The translations under genes and the position numbers were made by a program. Below, piece after piece: positions 22,946 through 30,649 of a stretch of 32,328 nucleotides of DNA (its first letter is position 1; each line of letters starts with the position of its first letter). The DNA is taken from the NCBI GenBank assembly GCA_900767595.1, contig CAAFZS010000035.1, forward strand, positions 1 to 32,328. The letters are read 5' to 3'. Source of the stretch: Bacteroidales bacterium (lineage in GTDB: Bacteria > Bacteroidota > Bacteroidia > Bacteroidales > Paludibacteraceae). The notes under the pieces were generated by a model, which was not told the origin of the DNA, did not search any database, and saw only the letters and a program-made list of their open reading frames with translations.

Positions 22946-24156
22946 GATAACATCATTATTGCTTTTTGCAGTGCTTTAATAAAGAAATCGATATCCTCTT
23001 TCGTATTGTATAAACCGAACGATATACGCACAGTACCGGGTCCACCCAGATAATCGGTCAACGGTTCAGCACAATGGTGACCGGTACGAACGGCTATACC
23101 TTGGTGGTCAAGTAGGGTTCCTATATCAAAAGGATGGATCAGTTTGCCGTTAACAAACACATTAAACGAGATAACGCCGGCTTTCGGTAGTCCCGCAGCA
23201 TAGATTTTCACTTCAGCCATCTTGCTTAATGCCTCCTCGGCATAGGTAACCAGTTCTTGTTCGTAAACCTCAATCTTATCCCATCCGATAGAGTCCATAT
23301 AATCGAGTGCCGCAGCGAAAGCGTGAGAACCAATATAATTAGGTGTACCCGCTTCGAACTTATAAGGTAAGGTGTTATAGGTTGTCTTTTCAAAACTGAC
23401 GTGATGGATCATCTCACCTCCCCCTTCGGCAGGAGGAAGGGTATTGAGCCATTGCTCTTTGCCGTAGAGTACACCCAGACCTGTTGGACCATACATCTTA
23501 TGGGCAGAACAAACAAAGAAATCGCAATCGATATCTTGAACATTAACCTTCAGGTGGGGTGCCGACTGAGCTCCATCCACCAAGACGGGAATATGATACT
23601 CGTGAGCGATACGAACCACCTCTTTGACCGGATTGATGATTCCGAGCACATTACTTACTTGAGCAACGGAAATAAACTTCGTCTTTTCAGTAATGAGTTG
23701 TTTTAAGGCTTCTATATCGAGTGACAAATCTTCTCGCAACGGAATCACTTTCAAGACCGCTTTTTTGTGCTCGCACATCATCTGCCAGGGAACGATATTG
23801 GAATGATGTTCCATTTGTGAAATCAACACCTCGTCGCCCGATTGAATGATCGATTCTCCTACGCAATAAGCCAAAAGGTTGATCCCGTCTGTAGTACCTT
23901 TGGTAAAGATGATTTCTTTGGCATTAGCTGCACCCAAGAAATCCGCTACCCGCTGACGGGCTGCTTCGTGATGTTCGGTTGCTACTTGACTAAGATGGTG
24001 CACACCTCGATGGATATTCGCATTCCATTGGGTATAACCTTCGATGATGGCATCGAGTACCACTTGCGGTTTTTGAGTCGTTGCCGCATTGTCCAAATAT
24101 ATGAGCGGTTTATTATAAACCGTAGTACTTAATATAGGAAAATCATTTCTATTCAT
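22942..24156 (-). CDS. sufS: Cysteine desulfurase SufS (class V aminotransferase)
   Basis: SufS takes sulfur from cysteine as a persulfide for Fe-S cluster assembly. The 404-residue protein has the start YLDNAATTQKP, the pyridoxal-phosphate lysine Lys220 in VCSAHKMYGPTG and the persulfide-carrying Cys362 in RTGHHCAEPL. This last form (RxGHHCA) is that of group II desulfurases. No sufBCD or sufE/U genes are adjacent. It lies in one operon with nadA, whose product needs a 4Fe-4S cluster; a cysteine desulfurase gene beside nad genes is also known from Bacillus subtilis. Start and stop codons overlap those of its neighbours by 1 and 4 bp. Confidence 0.95.
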   Translation of the reverse strand: MNRNDFPILSTTVYNKPLIYLDNAATTQKPQVVLDAIIEGYTQWNANIHRGVHHLSQVATEHHEAARQRVADFLGAANAKEIIFTKGTTDGINLLAYCVGESIIQSGDEVLISQMEHHSNIVPWQMMCEHKKAVLKVIPLREDLSLDIEALKQLITEKTKFISVAQVSNVLGIINPVKEVVRIAHEYHIPVLVDGAQSAPHLKVNVQDIDCDFFVCSAHKMYGPTGLGVLYGKEQWLNTLPPAEGGGEMIHHVSFEKTTYNTLPYKFEAGTPNYIGSHAFAAALDYMDSIGWDKIEVYEQELVTYAEEALSKMAEVKIYAAGLPKAGVISFNVFVNGKLIHPFDIGTLLDHQGIAVRTGHHCAEPLTDYLGGPGTVRISFGLYNTKEDIDFFIKALQKAIMMLS

Positions 24157-25397
24157 TACGGTATCAAAATTAGTCTGATTTTTTTAGGTTCTTCTTGTTG
24201 ATAACGCAAAAGTGTATAGTCAGTTGGTTCATCTATAGTCTTTTCACTTCCGGTAAATAAGCCTAAAACTACATTAGCCTTTTTTATAGATTTGCGTTTA
24301 GAAGGTTTTGTATTCTTTTTATTTATTTCTTCAGGAAAATAAAAGGTTGTTACATTCTTATCTTCTTGAGATAGTGTAAATTGGTAACCCGTTAAATCAC
24401 TTATTTGATAAAGAAAAGAACTAACCTCCTCTTTACTGACTTGAGTTAATTTTTTACGCATTACAGCTTTCCAAAGTGCATCACTCACATCCTCTTGAGC
24501 CAAATAATACGGATTGATTGAATCTTGAGGCATAACCAAATCAAAGTTCATAGTGTGACTTTTAATACGCACTTTCTTTGTTTGAGGTAATACTTGAGGT
24601 TCCATTTTTTTACTCAACGCTAACCTTAACCCGCAATCGTGAAAAGCATATTGCGGATATTCGGTACGACGAACAGAGAGACGGGAGTTACTGACCGCAT
24701 TATCCCAACTACCGCCACGCATGACTTTAAGTACCTTGGCAGTATCCGCCACGAAGGAAGAGTAGGTTACTACTTCGCCCGTTTTTTCATAAGGGTAGAA
24801 GTTATTGATACACCACTCCCACACGTTTCCTGTCATATCATAAAGTCCTAACTCGTTCGGTTTCTTTTGCGCTACAGCATGTACGCGATTACCACTATTA
24901 CGATATAACCAGGCAACCTCATCCGCCTTATCACTTCCTGCATAACGGGTAGTTTTGGCTTTAGCGCCTCCCCGAGCGGCATATTCCCATTCAGCTTCAG
25001 ACGGCAACCGAAAATCCATTCCCGTAATTGAATCTAACCTATGTATAAACTCTTGACACTCAAACCACGAACGCAATACCACCGGACAATCCGCTGCCTC
25101 CCAAATCTCACCTGTTGCTATTCCTCTTTCCTCAATCCTTTTTCCTTTTTCCTCATTTTTTTCTCCTTCCTCCATCACTGCCTCCCAAAGGCGATTAGTT
25201 ACTTCTGTTTGACCAAGATAAAAAGACGGTACTGCCACCGGATGAACAGGTTTATCTATAGCGATTACTTCCTCCTCGCCTTGTTCCTCAGTTGCACCCA
25301 TAATAAATGTGCCCCCTTCTACTTCATTGAGTTGGAAAGTGACCCCATTGACCTCAAACGTCAAAATAGTTCCTATAACTAAGAACAAATTCATCAT
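24156..25397 (-). CDS. SUMF1/FGE-fold protein without the catalytic cysteines
   Basis: The N-terminal two thirds (about residues 20-285) have the formylglycine-generating-enzyme fold, with GGTFIMGATE, EVTNRLWEAV, FRLPSEAEWEYAARGG, DMTGNVWEWC and VMRGGSWDNA. The two active-site cysteines of true FGE, expected shortly after RGGS, are missing: the segment reads NSRLSVRRTEYPQYAFHDCG. A generating-enzyme role is therefore unlikely, and a binding or structural role as in GldK-type proteins is possible. The C-terminal part restarts with YLAQEDVSDALWKAVM, which looks like a degenerate second copy. A heptamer array inside the gene encodes the Glu/Lys-rich loop after the first EAVM. A short hydrophobic N-terminus may be a signal. 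It shares one base with the sufS start. Confidence 0.82.
   Translation of the reverse strand: MMNLFLVIGTILTFEVNGVTFQLNEVEGGTFIMGATEEQGEEEVIAIDKPVHPVAVPSFYLGQTEVTNRLWEAVMEEGEKNEEKGKRIEERGIATGEIWEAADCPVVLRSWFECQEFIHRLDSITGMDFRLPSEAEWEYAARGGAKAKTTRYAGSDKADEVAWLYRNSGNRVHAVAQKKPNELGLYDMTGNVWEWCINNFYPYEKTGEVVTYSSFVADTAKVLKVMRGGSWDNAVSNSRLSVRRTEYPQYAFHDCGLRLALSKKMEPQVLPQTKKVRIKSHTMNFDLVMPQDSINPYYLAQEDVSDALWKAVMRKKLTQVSKEEVSSFLYQISDLTGYQFTLSQEDKNVTTFYFPEEINKKNTKPSKRKSIKKANVVLGLFTGSEKTIDEPTDYTLLRYQQEEPKKIRLILIP
25118..25173. repeat. Heptamer array inside the SUMF1-fold gene
   Basis: Eight 7-bp units on the minus (coding) strand read GGAGGAA, GGAGAAA, AAAATGA, GGAAAAA, GGAAAAA, GGATTGA, GGAAAGA, GGAATAG. 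They encode EEGEKNEEKGKRIEERG, a charged loop in the domain. Several units are identical to those of the intergenic arrays at 1867-1908 and 2241-2261. Confidence 0.9.
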
Positions 25398-25421
25398 TCC
25401 ATCATTTCATCAATTCATCAT
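25390..25421. repeat. Octamer array TTCATCAT between nadA and the SUMF1-fold gene
   Basis: Units TTCATCAT, TCCATCAT, TTCATCAA and TTCATCAT fill the 24-bp gap between the nadA stop codon and the next gene and run on into that gene. On the coding strand the last unit provides its two consecutive ATG codons. Confidence 0.85.
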
Positions 25422-26321
25422 TTATGATAATTCCATCATTCGTTGGATAGGCAAGATGGCTTTTTCGGCAATGGCTTTATCTACGATAATTTCAGGTTGT
25501 TCGTCGCGCAAGCAATTATAGAGTTTTTCGAGTGTGGTAAGCCGCATATCCTCACAAACGGCAGAAACGGGAATAAACTGTTTATCCGGACATTGTTTTT
25601 CAAGTTCGTGCATAATACCCGATTCTGTGACTACGATATATTGCTCATAGTCGTGCGACTTAGCATAATTAAGTAATGCAGCGGTACTGCCTACTACATC
25701 TGCTTGTTCTAAAACTTCGCCTTTACATTCCGGATGAGCCAAAACAATAGCGCGAGGATATTGTTTTTTCAAATCTATGATTTGTTCCGGCTGAATACTG
25801 TTATGTACTTGGCAGCAGCCATCCCATAGAATCATCTTCCTGCCCGTCACCTTATTTATATACGCGCCTAAGTTTTTATCCGGACCAAAGATAATCTGTT
25901 GATCTATCGGCAGTTTATTTACAATCTTTTCCGCATTGGAAGAAGTAACTACTATATCCGTAATGGCTTTCACCGCAGCCGTCGTATTAACATACGAAAT
26001 AACGAGAGCTTGCGGATATTGGTCTTTGAGTTTTTGTAATTCATTAGCTTGACACGAATCAGCCAGTGAACAACCGGCATTAAGGTCCGGAACAATCACT
26101 TTCTTGTTAGGACAGATAATCTTAGCTGTCTCACCCATAAAATGGACACCGCAAAGAATAATTATATCTGCATCTATCGTTTTGGCTTTTTGAGCTAAGG
26201 CTAAGGAATCGCCAATAAAATCCGCTACTTCCTGAATCTCAGGTCGTGTATAGTAATGCGCCATAATAATCGCATTCTTCTCTTTACACAATGTTCGTAT
26301 TTGAGAGGCTAAGTCTTTCAT
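25422..26321 (-). CDS. nadA: Quinolinate synthase A
   Basis: NadA condenses iminoaspartate with dihydroxyacetone phosphate to quinolinate, using a 4Fe-4S cluster. The 299-residue protein is of the short type. Its three cluster cysteines appear as Cys57 in ILCGVHFMGE, Cys170 in WDGCCQVH and Cys256 in AVCEDMRLTTLEKL. Other conserved segments are IMAHYYTRPEIQEVADFIGDS and NTTAAVKA. It is the first gene of the nadA - SUMF1-fold - sufS - EEP operon. No promoter of the TTTG/TAnnTTTG type is visible upstream, only an AT-rich region with repeated 9-mers. That differs from most other units in the window. Confidence 0.96.
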   Translation of the reverse strand: MKDLASQIRTLCKEKNAIIMAHYYTRPEIQEVADFIGDSLALAQKAKTIDADIIILCGVHFMGETAKIICPNKKVIVPDLNAGCSLADSCQANELQKLKDQYPQALVISYVNTTAAVKAITDIVVTSSNAEKIVNKLPIDQQIIFGPDKNLGAYINKVTGRKMILWDGCCQVHNSIQPEQIIDLKKQYPRAIVLAHPECKGEVLEQADVVGSTAALLNYAKSHDYEQYIVVTESGIMHELEKQCPDKQFIPVSAVCEDMRLTTLEKLYNCLRDEQPEIIVDKAIAEKAILPIQRMMELS

Positions 26322-26369
26322 TATTTTATATTTATTAATACTTTTAAAAAATTCATAATAACAATATCT

Positions 26370-26511
26370 TGTTGAAAATGTTAATAATCATCTTAAATCA
26401 CTGAAAATAATAAAATTGTAGTTAAATTTAAATTGTTATTATAAAGTTATATGTGTTTATAAAAGGTTAGTTATTAACATTATCAACATTTTTCAACAAT
26501 AGTTATCAACA
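26370..26511. other. AT-rich region with DnaA-box-like 9-mers (oriC candidate)
   Basis: The 196-bp gap between nadA and corA is very AT-rich and holds six 9-mers close to the DnaA box TTATCCACA. At the left, in inverted orientation, are TGTTGAAAA (26370-26378) and TGTTAATAA (26379-26387). At the right, in direct orientation, are TTATTAACA (26471-26479), TTATCAACA (26480-26488), TTTTCAACA (26490-26498) and TTATCAACA (26503-26511). About 80 bp of nearly pure A/T DNA separates the two clusters. This layout suits a replication origin or a DnaA-binding control region of nadA. All boxes differ from the strict consensus by at least one base. Confidence 0.4.
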
Positions 26512-26517
26512 TTTTGT

Positions 26518-27465
26518 TCATAACCATTTCTTCAGTCTGAAAATCATCAATACAAGTAGAGTAAAGACAATCATTAAACCGATAGCAAATATATATCCGT
26601 GGCTCCAGTGTAACTCAGGCATAAAATCAAAATTCATACCATACATGCTGGCAATCAGTGTAGGAGGTAAGAAAATAATATTCACCACCGTAAAAATCTT
26701 AATAATCTTGTTCTGTTCGATATTTACAAGACCGAGGAAGGTATCTTGCAGGTAGTCCAGACGGTCAAAACCAAACTTCGTATATTCGAATAGGGAGTTA
26801 ATATCCTTAATGATCATCGTTAGACGTGGTTGCAGGTCTTGAGGGAAGAAGTCGCATTTAAGGAAGTTGGATATTACACGTTGTTTATCCATAATCGTTT
26901 GACGAAGGATGGTTACTTTTTCCTGTAAGTTCTTAATCTGTATCAGAATATCCTCATCTACATGGTCTTGTGCGTTGATGGTTTCGGATAGCGAGGTAAT
27001 CAGATCCGTGGTATCCTCAATCATATCGGCATCTTTTTCTACACGAGTCTCCATAAGGGAAACCAGTACGTGAAAACCGGCAGGGAAGCTGCGGTTATTA
27101 ACGAGCATCTTACTTACCGTATCTTTAAAACTGCCTAACTCATTATCGTGGCTGGTGACTAAGATATTATTCTTGATGATGAAGTTCACAGGTTCTATCT
27201 CGAAGTTTGAATGCAGGAAGTTGGAGTTAGCTACAATCGAGTCATCCGTTTGAATATAACGGGATGACATCTCGATCTCTTCCATCTCTTCATCTTCCTG
27301 GATATCGATTTTAAGGAATCCTTCTAACGTGTCCTCGGTCTTATCACTTACATCGATAAGGTCAATCCAGATAATATCTTTCTTATCCAATTCCTTGAGG
27401 GCACTGATAGAACGGGCTACTTTGATTTTCTCTTTCTCTCTATAATAAATTTTTACTTCTGACAT
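26518..27465 (-). CDS. corA: CorA-type magnesium/cobalt transporter
   Basis: CorA is a pentameric channel for divalent cations, chiefly magnesium, in the inner membrane. The 315-residue protein has a large soluble N-terminal domain, a long helical stretch (about 140-255) and two C-terminal transmembrane segments (257-275 and 289-309). The family signature is YGMNF at 275-279 and is followed by the acidic loop MPELHW. The terminal basic KKWL is typical. Its start overlaps the end of ksgA by 13 bp, so the two are probably co-transcribed from the ksgA promoter. Confidence 0.95.
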   Translation of the reverse strand: MSEVKIYYREKEKIKVARSISALKELDKKDIIWIDLIDVSDKTEDTLEGFLKIDIQEDEEMEEIEMSSRYIQTDDSIVANSNFLHSNFEIEPVNFIIKNNILVTSHDNELGSFKDTVSKMLVNNRSFPAGFHVLVSLMETRVEKDADMIEDTTDLITSLSETINAQDHVDEDILIQIKNLQEKVTILRQTIMDKQRVISNFLKCDFFPQDLQPRLTMIIKDINSLFEYTKFGFDRLDYLQDTFLGLVNIEQNKIIKIFTVVNIIFLPPTLIASMYGMNFDFMPELHWSHGYIFAIGLMIVFTLLVLMIFRLKKWL

Positions 27466-28244
27466 AGGGCTTGAATTTTAAGGGTTAATTGAATAAATTC
27501 TTCTACGCTTAACTGTTCGGGTCGCTTGTTGAAAATAGGATCGTTGAAAAATCTCTCACTTTCACTTTCCACTCTCACTAAAGAGCGAAGCGAGTTTCGC
27601 ATTTGTTTTCGTCGTTGATTAAAGGCTGTTTTCACTACTGACTTAAAGAGTTGTTCGTCGCATTCAAGTTGTTTTCGTTGATTGCGGGTGCAGCGAATAA
27701 CAGCCGATTTCACCTTGGGCGGTGGAGCAAATACATATTCGTCCACCGTAAATAAATATTCAATGTCATAGTATGCTTGCAGTAGAACCGACAATATCCC
27801 GTAGGCTTTGTGACCGGGTTTGCTTGCCAGTCGTTCTGCCACTTCTTTTTGGATCATTCCCGAGCAAACAGGGATACGGTCTTTATATTCCAGTACTTTG
27901 AAGAAGATTTGACTGGAAATATTGTAGGGATAGTTGCCGATAACGGAGAAGGTGCCTGTCGGATACAGTTCATTGAGATCGAGTTTAAGAAAATCGCCTT
28001 CGATGAGATGTAGGTTCGGCATTGTCTCATGCAGATAGGCTACACTCTCGCGGTCGATTTCTATCGCCGTGAGGTCAATGGCAGGATTATTGATTAAGAA
28101 TTGAGTAAGAACGCCCATACCCGGACCAATCTCTAAAACGGGTCCTTGTGAAACGGTGTCAGCAATCTTCCGGGCGACGTTGAGGTCCTTCAAAAAGTGC
28201 TGCCCTAAGTATTTTTTGGCATGTACTTGTTGTATTTTCTGCAT
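27453..28244 (-). CDS. rsmA: 16S rRNA dimethyladenosine transferase KsgA/RsmA
   Basis: KsgA dimethylates two adjacent adenosines near the 3' end of 16S rRNA during small-subunit assembly. The 263-residue product has the start KKYLGQHFLKD, the SAM-binding VLEIGPGMGVLT and the catalytic GNYPYNISSQI (NPPY-like). Further conserved parts are FAPPPKVKSAVIR and the C-terminal FNQRRKQMRNSLRS. I chose the ATG at 28244, because a GTG extension to 28295 would start almost at the predicted transcription start (about 28303) and adds unrelated residues. Its leader runs across the promoter of the divergent gtrA-like gene. Confidence 0.96.
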   Translation of the reverse strand: MQKIQQVHAKKYLGQHFLKDLNVARKIADTVSQGPVLEIGPGMGVLTQFLINNPAIDLTAIEIDRESVAYLHETMPNLHLIEGDFLKLDLNELYPTGTFSVIGNYPYNISSQIFFKVLEYKDRIPVCSGMIQKEVAERLASKPGHKAYGILSVLLQAYYDIEYLFTVDEYVFAPPPKVKSAVIRCTRNQRKQLECDEQLFKSVVKTAFNQRRKQMRNSLRSLVRVESESERFFNDPIFNKRPEQLSVEEFIQLTLKIQALCQK

Positions 28245-28260
28245 GATAGTCGTCCATAAA

Positions 28261-28292
28261 TTTGGTAGTTTCAAAAAAAAGTTGTATCTTTG
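28261..28292 (+). promoter_or_regulatory. Promoter of the gtrA-like operon
   Basis: TTTG (28261-28264) and TATCTTTG (28285-28292) are separated by 20 bp. The predicted start near 28299 leaves a leader of about 36 bases. The promoter faces the ksgA promoter. Confidence 0.85.
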
Positions 28293-28309
28293 CACTCGAT
28301 TTCGGACTG

Positions 28310-28341
28310 CAAAGGTAATACTTTTATTTTAAATATGCAAA
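28310..28341 (-). promoter_or_regulatory. Promoter of ksgA-corA
   Basis: On the minus strand TTTG (28338-28341) and TACCTTTG (28310-28317) are separated by 20 bp. The -33 box overlaps the first codons of the gtrA-like gene (28335 onward), so this promoter points into the opposite promoter. Confidence 0.85.
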
Positions 28342-28862
28342 AAATAGCGCAAATAATTACAAAAATCGTTGATTTTTTCTATCAACCGTTCAAAAAATGG
28401 GTTCCAAAACAACTTTTTACCTATGGAATGTGCGGTGGAGGAAACATGGTTCTTGACTGGATTTTGTACTTTTTGGTCTATAATTTTATTATAGGCCACG
28501 AGTTGGTAACTCTCAATCTTTCCCTACCCCTCTACTCCTCTACCCCTCTACTCCCAATCACAATGACTCCCCATATTGCGTCATTGTGTATCGTTTTCCC
28601 GATAACATTGTTAACTGGTTTTCTGCTCAATAAATACGTCACCTTTACCCAATCGTCTCTGAAGAGCGTTCGGCAGTTTGTCCGTTACTGTTTGGTGGTA
28701 GCACTCAATCTCGCCATCAACTATTTCGGTTTGAAACTGTGTGTAGAGTTTTGGGGTTGGTATCCGACACCGAGTAAGATGGCGATTACGGTATTGACGG
28801 TGGTCATCAGTTATCTATGTCAGAAACACTTCTCTTTTGCTTATGGGAACGATCGAAAGTGA
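28335..28862 (+). CDS. GtrA-like membrane protein
   Basis: GtrA-family proteins are small four-helix membrane proteins linked to the transfer of lipid-linked sugars across the inner membrane. The 175-residue protein has hydrophobic segments at about residues 35-55, 80-100, 112-135 and 142-165. The typical CGGGNMVLDW and FLLNKYVTF segments are present, and a C-terminal YLCQKHFSFA matches the family ending. An octamer array encodes the loop after the first segment (LPLYSSTPLLPI). The ATG at 28335 is supported by the promoter. The next gene starts inside its last codons, giving a 20-bp overlap. Confidence 0.88.
   Translation: MQKIAQIITKIVDFFYQPFKKWVPKQLFTYGMCGGGNMVLDWILYFLVYNFIIGHELVTLNLSLPLYSSTPLLPITMTPHIASLCIVFPITLLTGFLLNKYVTFTQSSLKSVRQFVRYCLVVALNLAINYFGLKLCVEFWGWYPTPSKMAITVLTVVISYLCQKHFSFAYGNDRK
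28524..28555. repeat. Octamer array CTACCCCT inside the gtrA-like gene
   Basis: Units CTACCCCT, CTACTCCT, CTACCCCT and CTACTCCC are read in frame as part of the loop between membrane segments one and two. The same units occur between genes at 13681-13711 and 30650-30681. Confidence 0.9.
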
Positions 28863-29298
28863 TAAGGTTTTAGAGGAAATAGCGCTTTTGCTTAGCAACG
28901 GCAAACAGGTGCTTTTCACTCCGCGAGGGGTTAGTATGCGTCCTTTTATTGAGGGAGGCAAGGATACGGTCACGCTCGTCAAAAAATCGACGGTTGCTGT
29001 AGGGGACATTGTCCTCATCCACCTCGCTGACCGTTATATCCTCCATCGTGTCTATAAACTCTCAACTCCTAAACAAGAAAACTACTCTCCACAATCCACA
29101 ATCCACAATCCACTAATTACCCTTCAAGGCGACGGTAACCTGCAAGGTTACGAATATTGCACCCAGGAGGATGTGCTGGGTACGGTCATTGCTATTCAGT
29201 CACCTAAGGGGCGTCGCAAGCCGCTTACCAAAGGTCGTCTTTGGCGTTTGCTCAAACCCTTCCGCAAATACCTACTAAAAATTTATAGGCATATATGA
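28843..29298 (+). CDS. S24/S26-family (SipW-like) peptidase-fold protein
   Basis: The 151-residue protein resembles signal peptidases and LexA-like proteases. Serine 31 lies in the RGVSMRPFI box. His68 (YILHRVY) takes the place of the usual lysine, as in SipW/ER-type signal peptidases. Asp97 in LQGDGN would complete a Ser-His-Asp arrangement. No membrane anchor is evident, although the C-terminus is strongly basic (RRKPLTKGRLWRLLKPFRKY). A heptamer array encodes residues 73-92, between His68 and the GDGN segment. I chose the ATG at 28843, since a TTG two codons earlier is less likely. It overlaps the genes on both sides. The substrate is unknown. Confidence 0.8.
   Translation: MGTIESDKVLEEIALLLSNGKQVLFTPRGVSMRPFIEGGKDTVTLVKKSTVAVGDIVLIHLADRYILHRVYKLSTPKQENYSPQSTIHNPLITLQGDGNLQGYEYCTQEDVLGTVIAIQSPKGRRKPLTKGRLWRLLKPFRKYLLKIYRHI
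29055..29116. repeat. Heptamer array CCACAAT inside the peptidase gene
   Basis: Three exact CCACAAT units (29089-29109) and one CCACTAA are preceded by degenerate pyrimidine-rich units from about 29055. The stretch is read in frame as a polar loop (about residues 73-92) rich in Ser, Pro, Asn and Gln. Confidence 0.8.
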
Positions 29299-30641
29299 AC
29301 ACCGCTGCTGAACTTGGAACTCAACCCGTTCGCAGACTTCTATGGAAGTACGCGTTACCCGCTATCATTGCAATGACGGCGAGTTCGTTGTACAATATCG
29401 TGGACTCGATTTTCATCGGTCACGGTTGTGGTGCATTGGCGTTATCGGGATTGACGGTGGCGAAGCCGTTTATGGATATCTGTGCGGCTTTTGGTTCACT
29501 GGTGGGGGTAGGAGCGTCTACGATTGTGGCCATCAAACTGGGTGAGAAAGATTATCCGACCGCTTCGCGCGTGTTGGGAAATGTAGTGGTGATGAATTTT
29601 ATCTTGGGTGCCTTGGTGATGGTGGTAGGACTGGTATGGTTGGATCCTATTCTCTATGCTTTCGGGGCGAGTGAAAACACGATTTCGTATGCTCACGAAT
29701 ATATGGAGATTATCCTTTTCGGGAATATCTTGACGCATATTTACTTCGGGCTCAATAATGTGTTGCGGTCGATGGGTCATCCTAAGAACGCGATGGTATC
29801 GACTATTGTGGCGGTGACGGTGAATATTATCCTTGACCCCATTTTTATTTTTGGTTTAGATATGGGTGTTCGGGGTGCTGCGTTGGCTACGATCATCTCG
29901 CAGGCGGTATCGGTTGTTTGGCAGATGACGATCTTCTGCAACCCCAACGAACTGCTGCATTTCCGTAAGGGTATATGGAAACTCGACCGTACGATTACAG
30001 CACGGGTGTTGGCTATTGGTGCAGCCCCGTTCCTTATGAACTTCGCCCATTGTTTTGTGGTTATCATCATCAATAACCAACTCGTTCGTTACGGTGGAGA
30101 TATCGCCTTGGCCACTTACGGAATCATCAACCGCTTCACGTTTGTGTTTGCGATGATTGTGATGGGGCTTAACCAAGGAATGCAACCGATAGTAGGTTTT
30201 AACTATGGGGCGCAGCAGTATGACCGGATGATAAGAGCCTTCAAGCTGACGGCTTATTGTGCAACGATAGTGATGGGACTGGTCTTCCTCTTTGGCGAGC
30301 TGACGCCTGTCTGGATAATCGAAGTCTTTACGCACGATATAGAGTTGATTGCTGCCAGTATCCAGCCGATGCGTATCCTTTGTTGTATGATGTTGTTTGT
30401 CGGTTTTCAGATGGTGACGGGAAACTTCTTCACTTCGATAGGAAAGTCGGGTAAGTCGATTTTCTTGAGTCTAACGAGACAAGTCATTTATCTTATTCCG
30501 CTGGCATTGTTCTTGCCGTCGCTCTTTGGTACAGACCCGATTTTAGGTGTCTGGTGGAGTCTGCCTGTCAGTGATTTTGCTTCGGCTTTGACCGCTGGAA
30601 TAATGCTATGGATAGAATGGCATAAATTTAATAATAATTAA
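29295..30641 (+). CDS. MATE-family exporter
   Basis: MATE proteins are cation-coupled multidrug or metabolite exporters with twelve membrane segments. The 448-residue length fits, and the start (RRLLWKYALPAIIAMTASSLYNIVDSIFIG) matches the MepA/NorM-type first helix. The internal second half begins near GAAPFLMNFAHCFVVIIINNQL. Further typical parts are INRFTFVFAMIVMGLNQGMQPIVGFNYGA. It overlaps the peptidase gene by 4 bp and is the third gene of the operon. A role in moving a lipid or drug cannot be decided from sequence. Confidence 0.93.
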   Translation: MNTAAELGTQPVRRLLWKYALPAIIAMTASSLYNIVDSIFIGHGCGALALSGLTVAKPFMDICAAFGSLVGVGASTIVAIKLGEKDYPTASRVLGNVVVMNFILGALVMVVGLVWLDPILYAFGASENTISYAHEYMEIILFGNILTHIYFGLNNVLRSMGHPKNAMVSTIVAVTVNIILDPIFIFGLDMGVRGAALATIISQAVSVVWQMTIFCNPNELLHFRKGIWKLDRTITARVLAIGAAPFLMNFAHCFVVIIINNQLVRYGGDIALATYGIINRFTFVFAMIVMGLNQGMQPIVGFNYGAQQYDRMIRAFKLTAYCATIVMGLVFLFGELTPVWIIEVFTHDIELIAASIQPMRILCCMMLFVGFQMVTGNFFTSIGKSGKSIFLSLTRQVIYLIPLALFLPSLFGTDPILGVWWSLPVSDFASALTAGIMLWIEWHKFNNN

Positions 30642-30649
30642 TAATAACC

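Noticed and set aside
24156..25397. Active formylglycine-generating enzyme
   Set aside because: The pair of active-site cysteines after the RGGS motif is missing and no sulfatase gene is in the window.
28245..28295. GTG start of ksgA at 28295
   Set aside because: It would begin within about 10 bases of the predicted transcript start and adds residues unlike the family; the ATG at 28244 fits.
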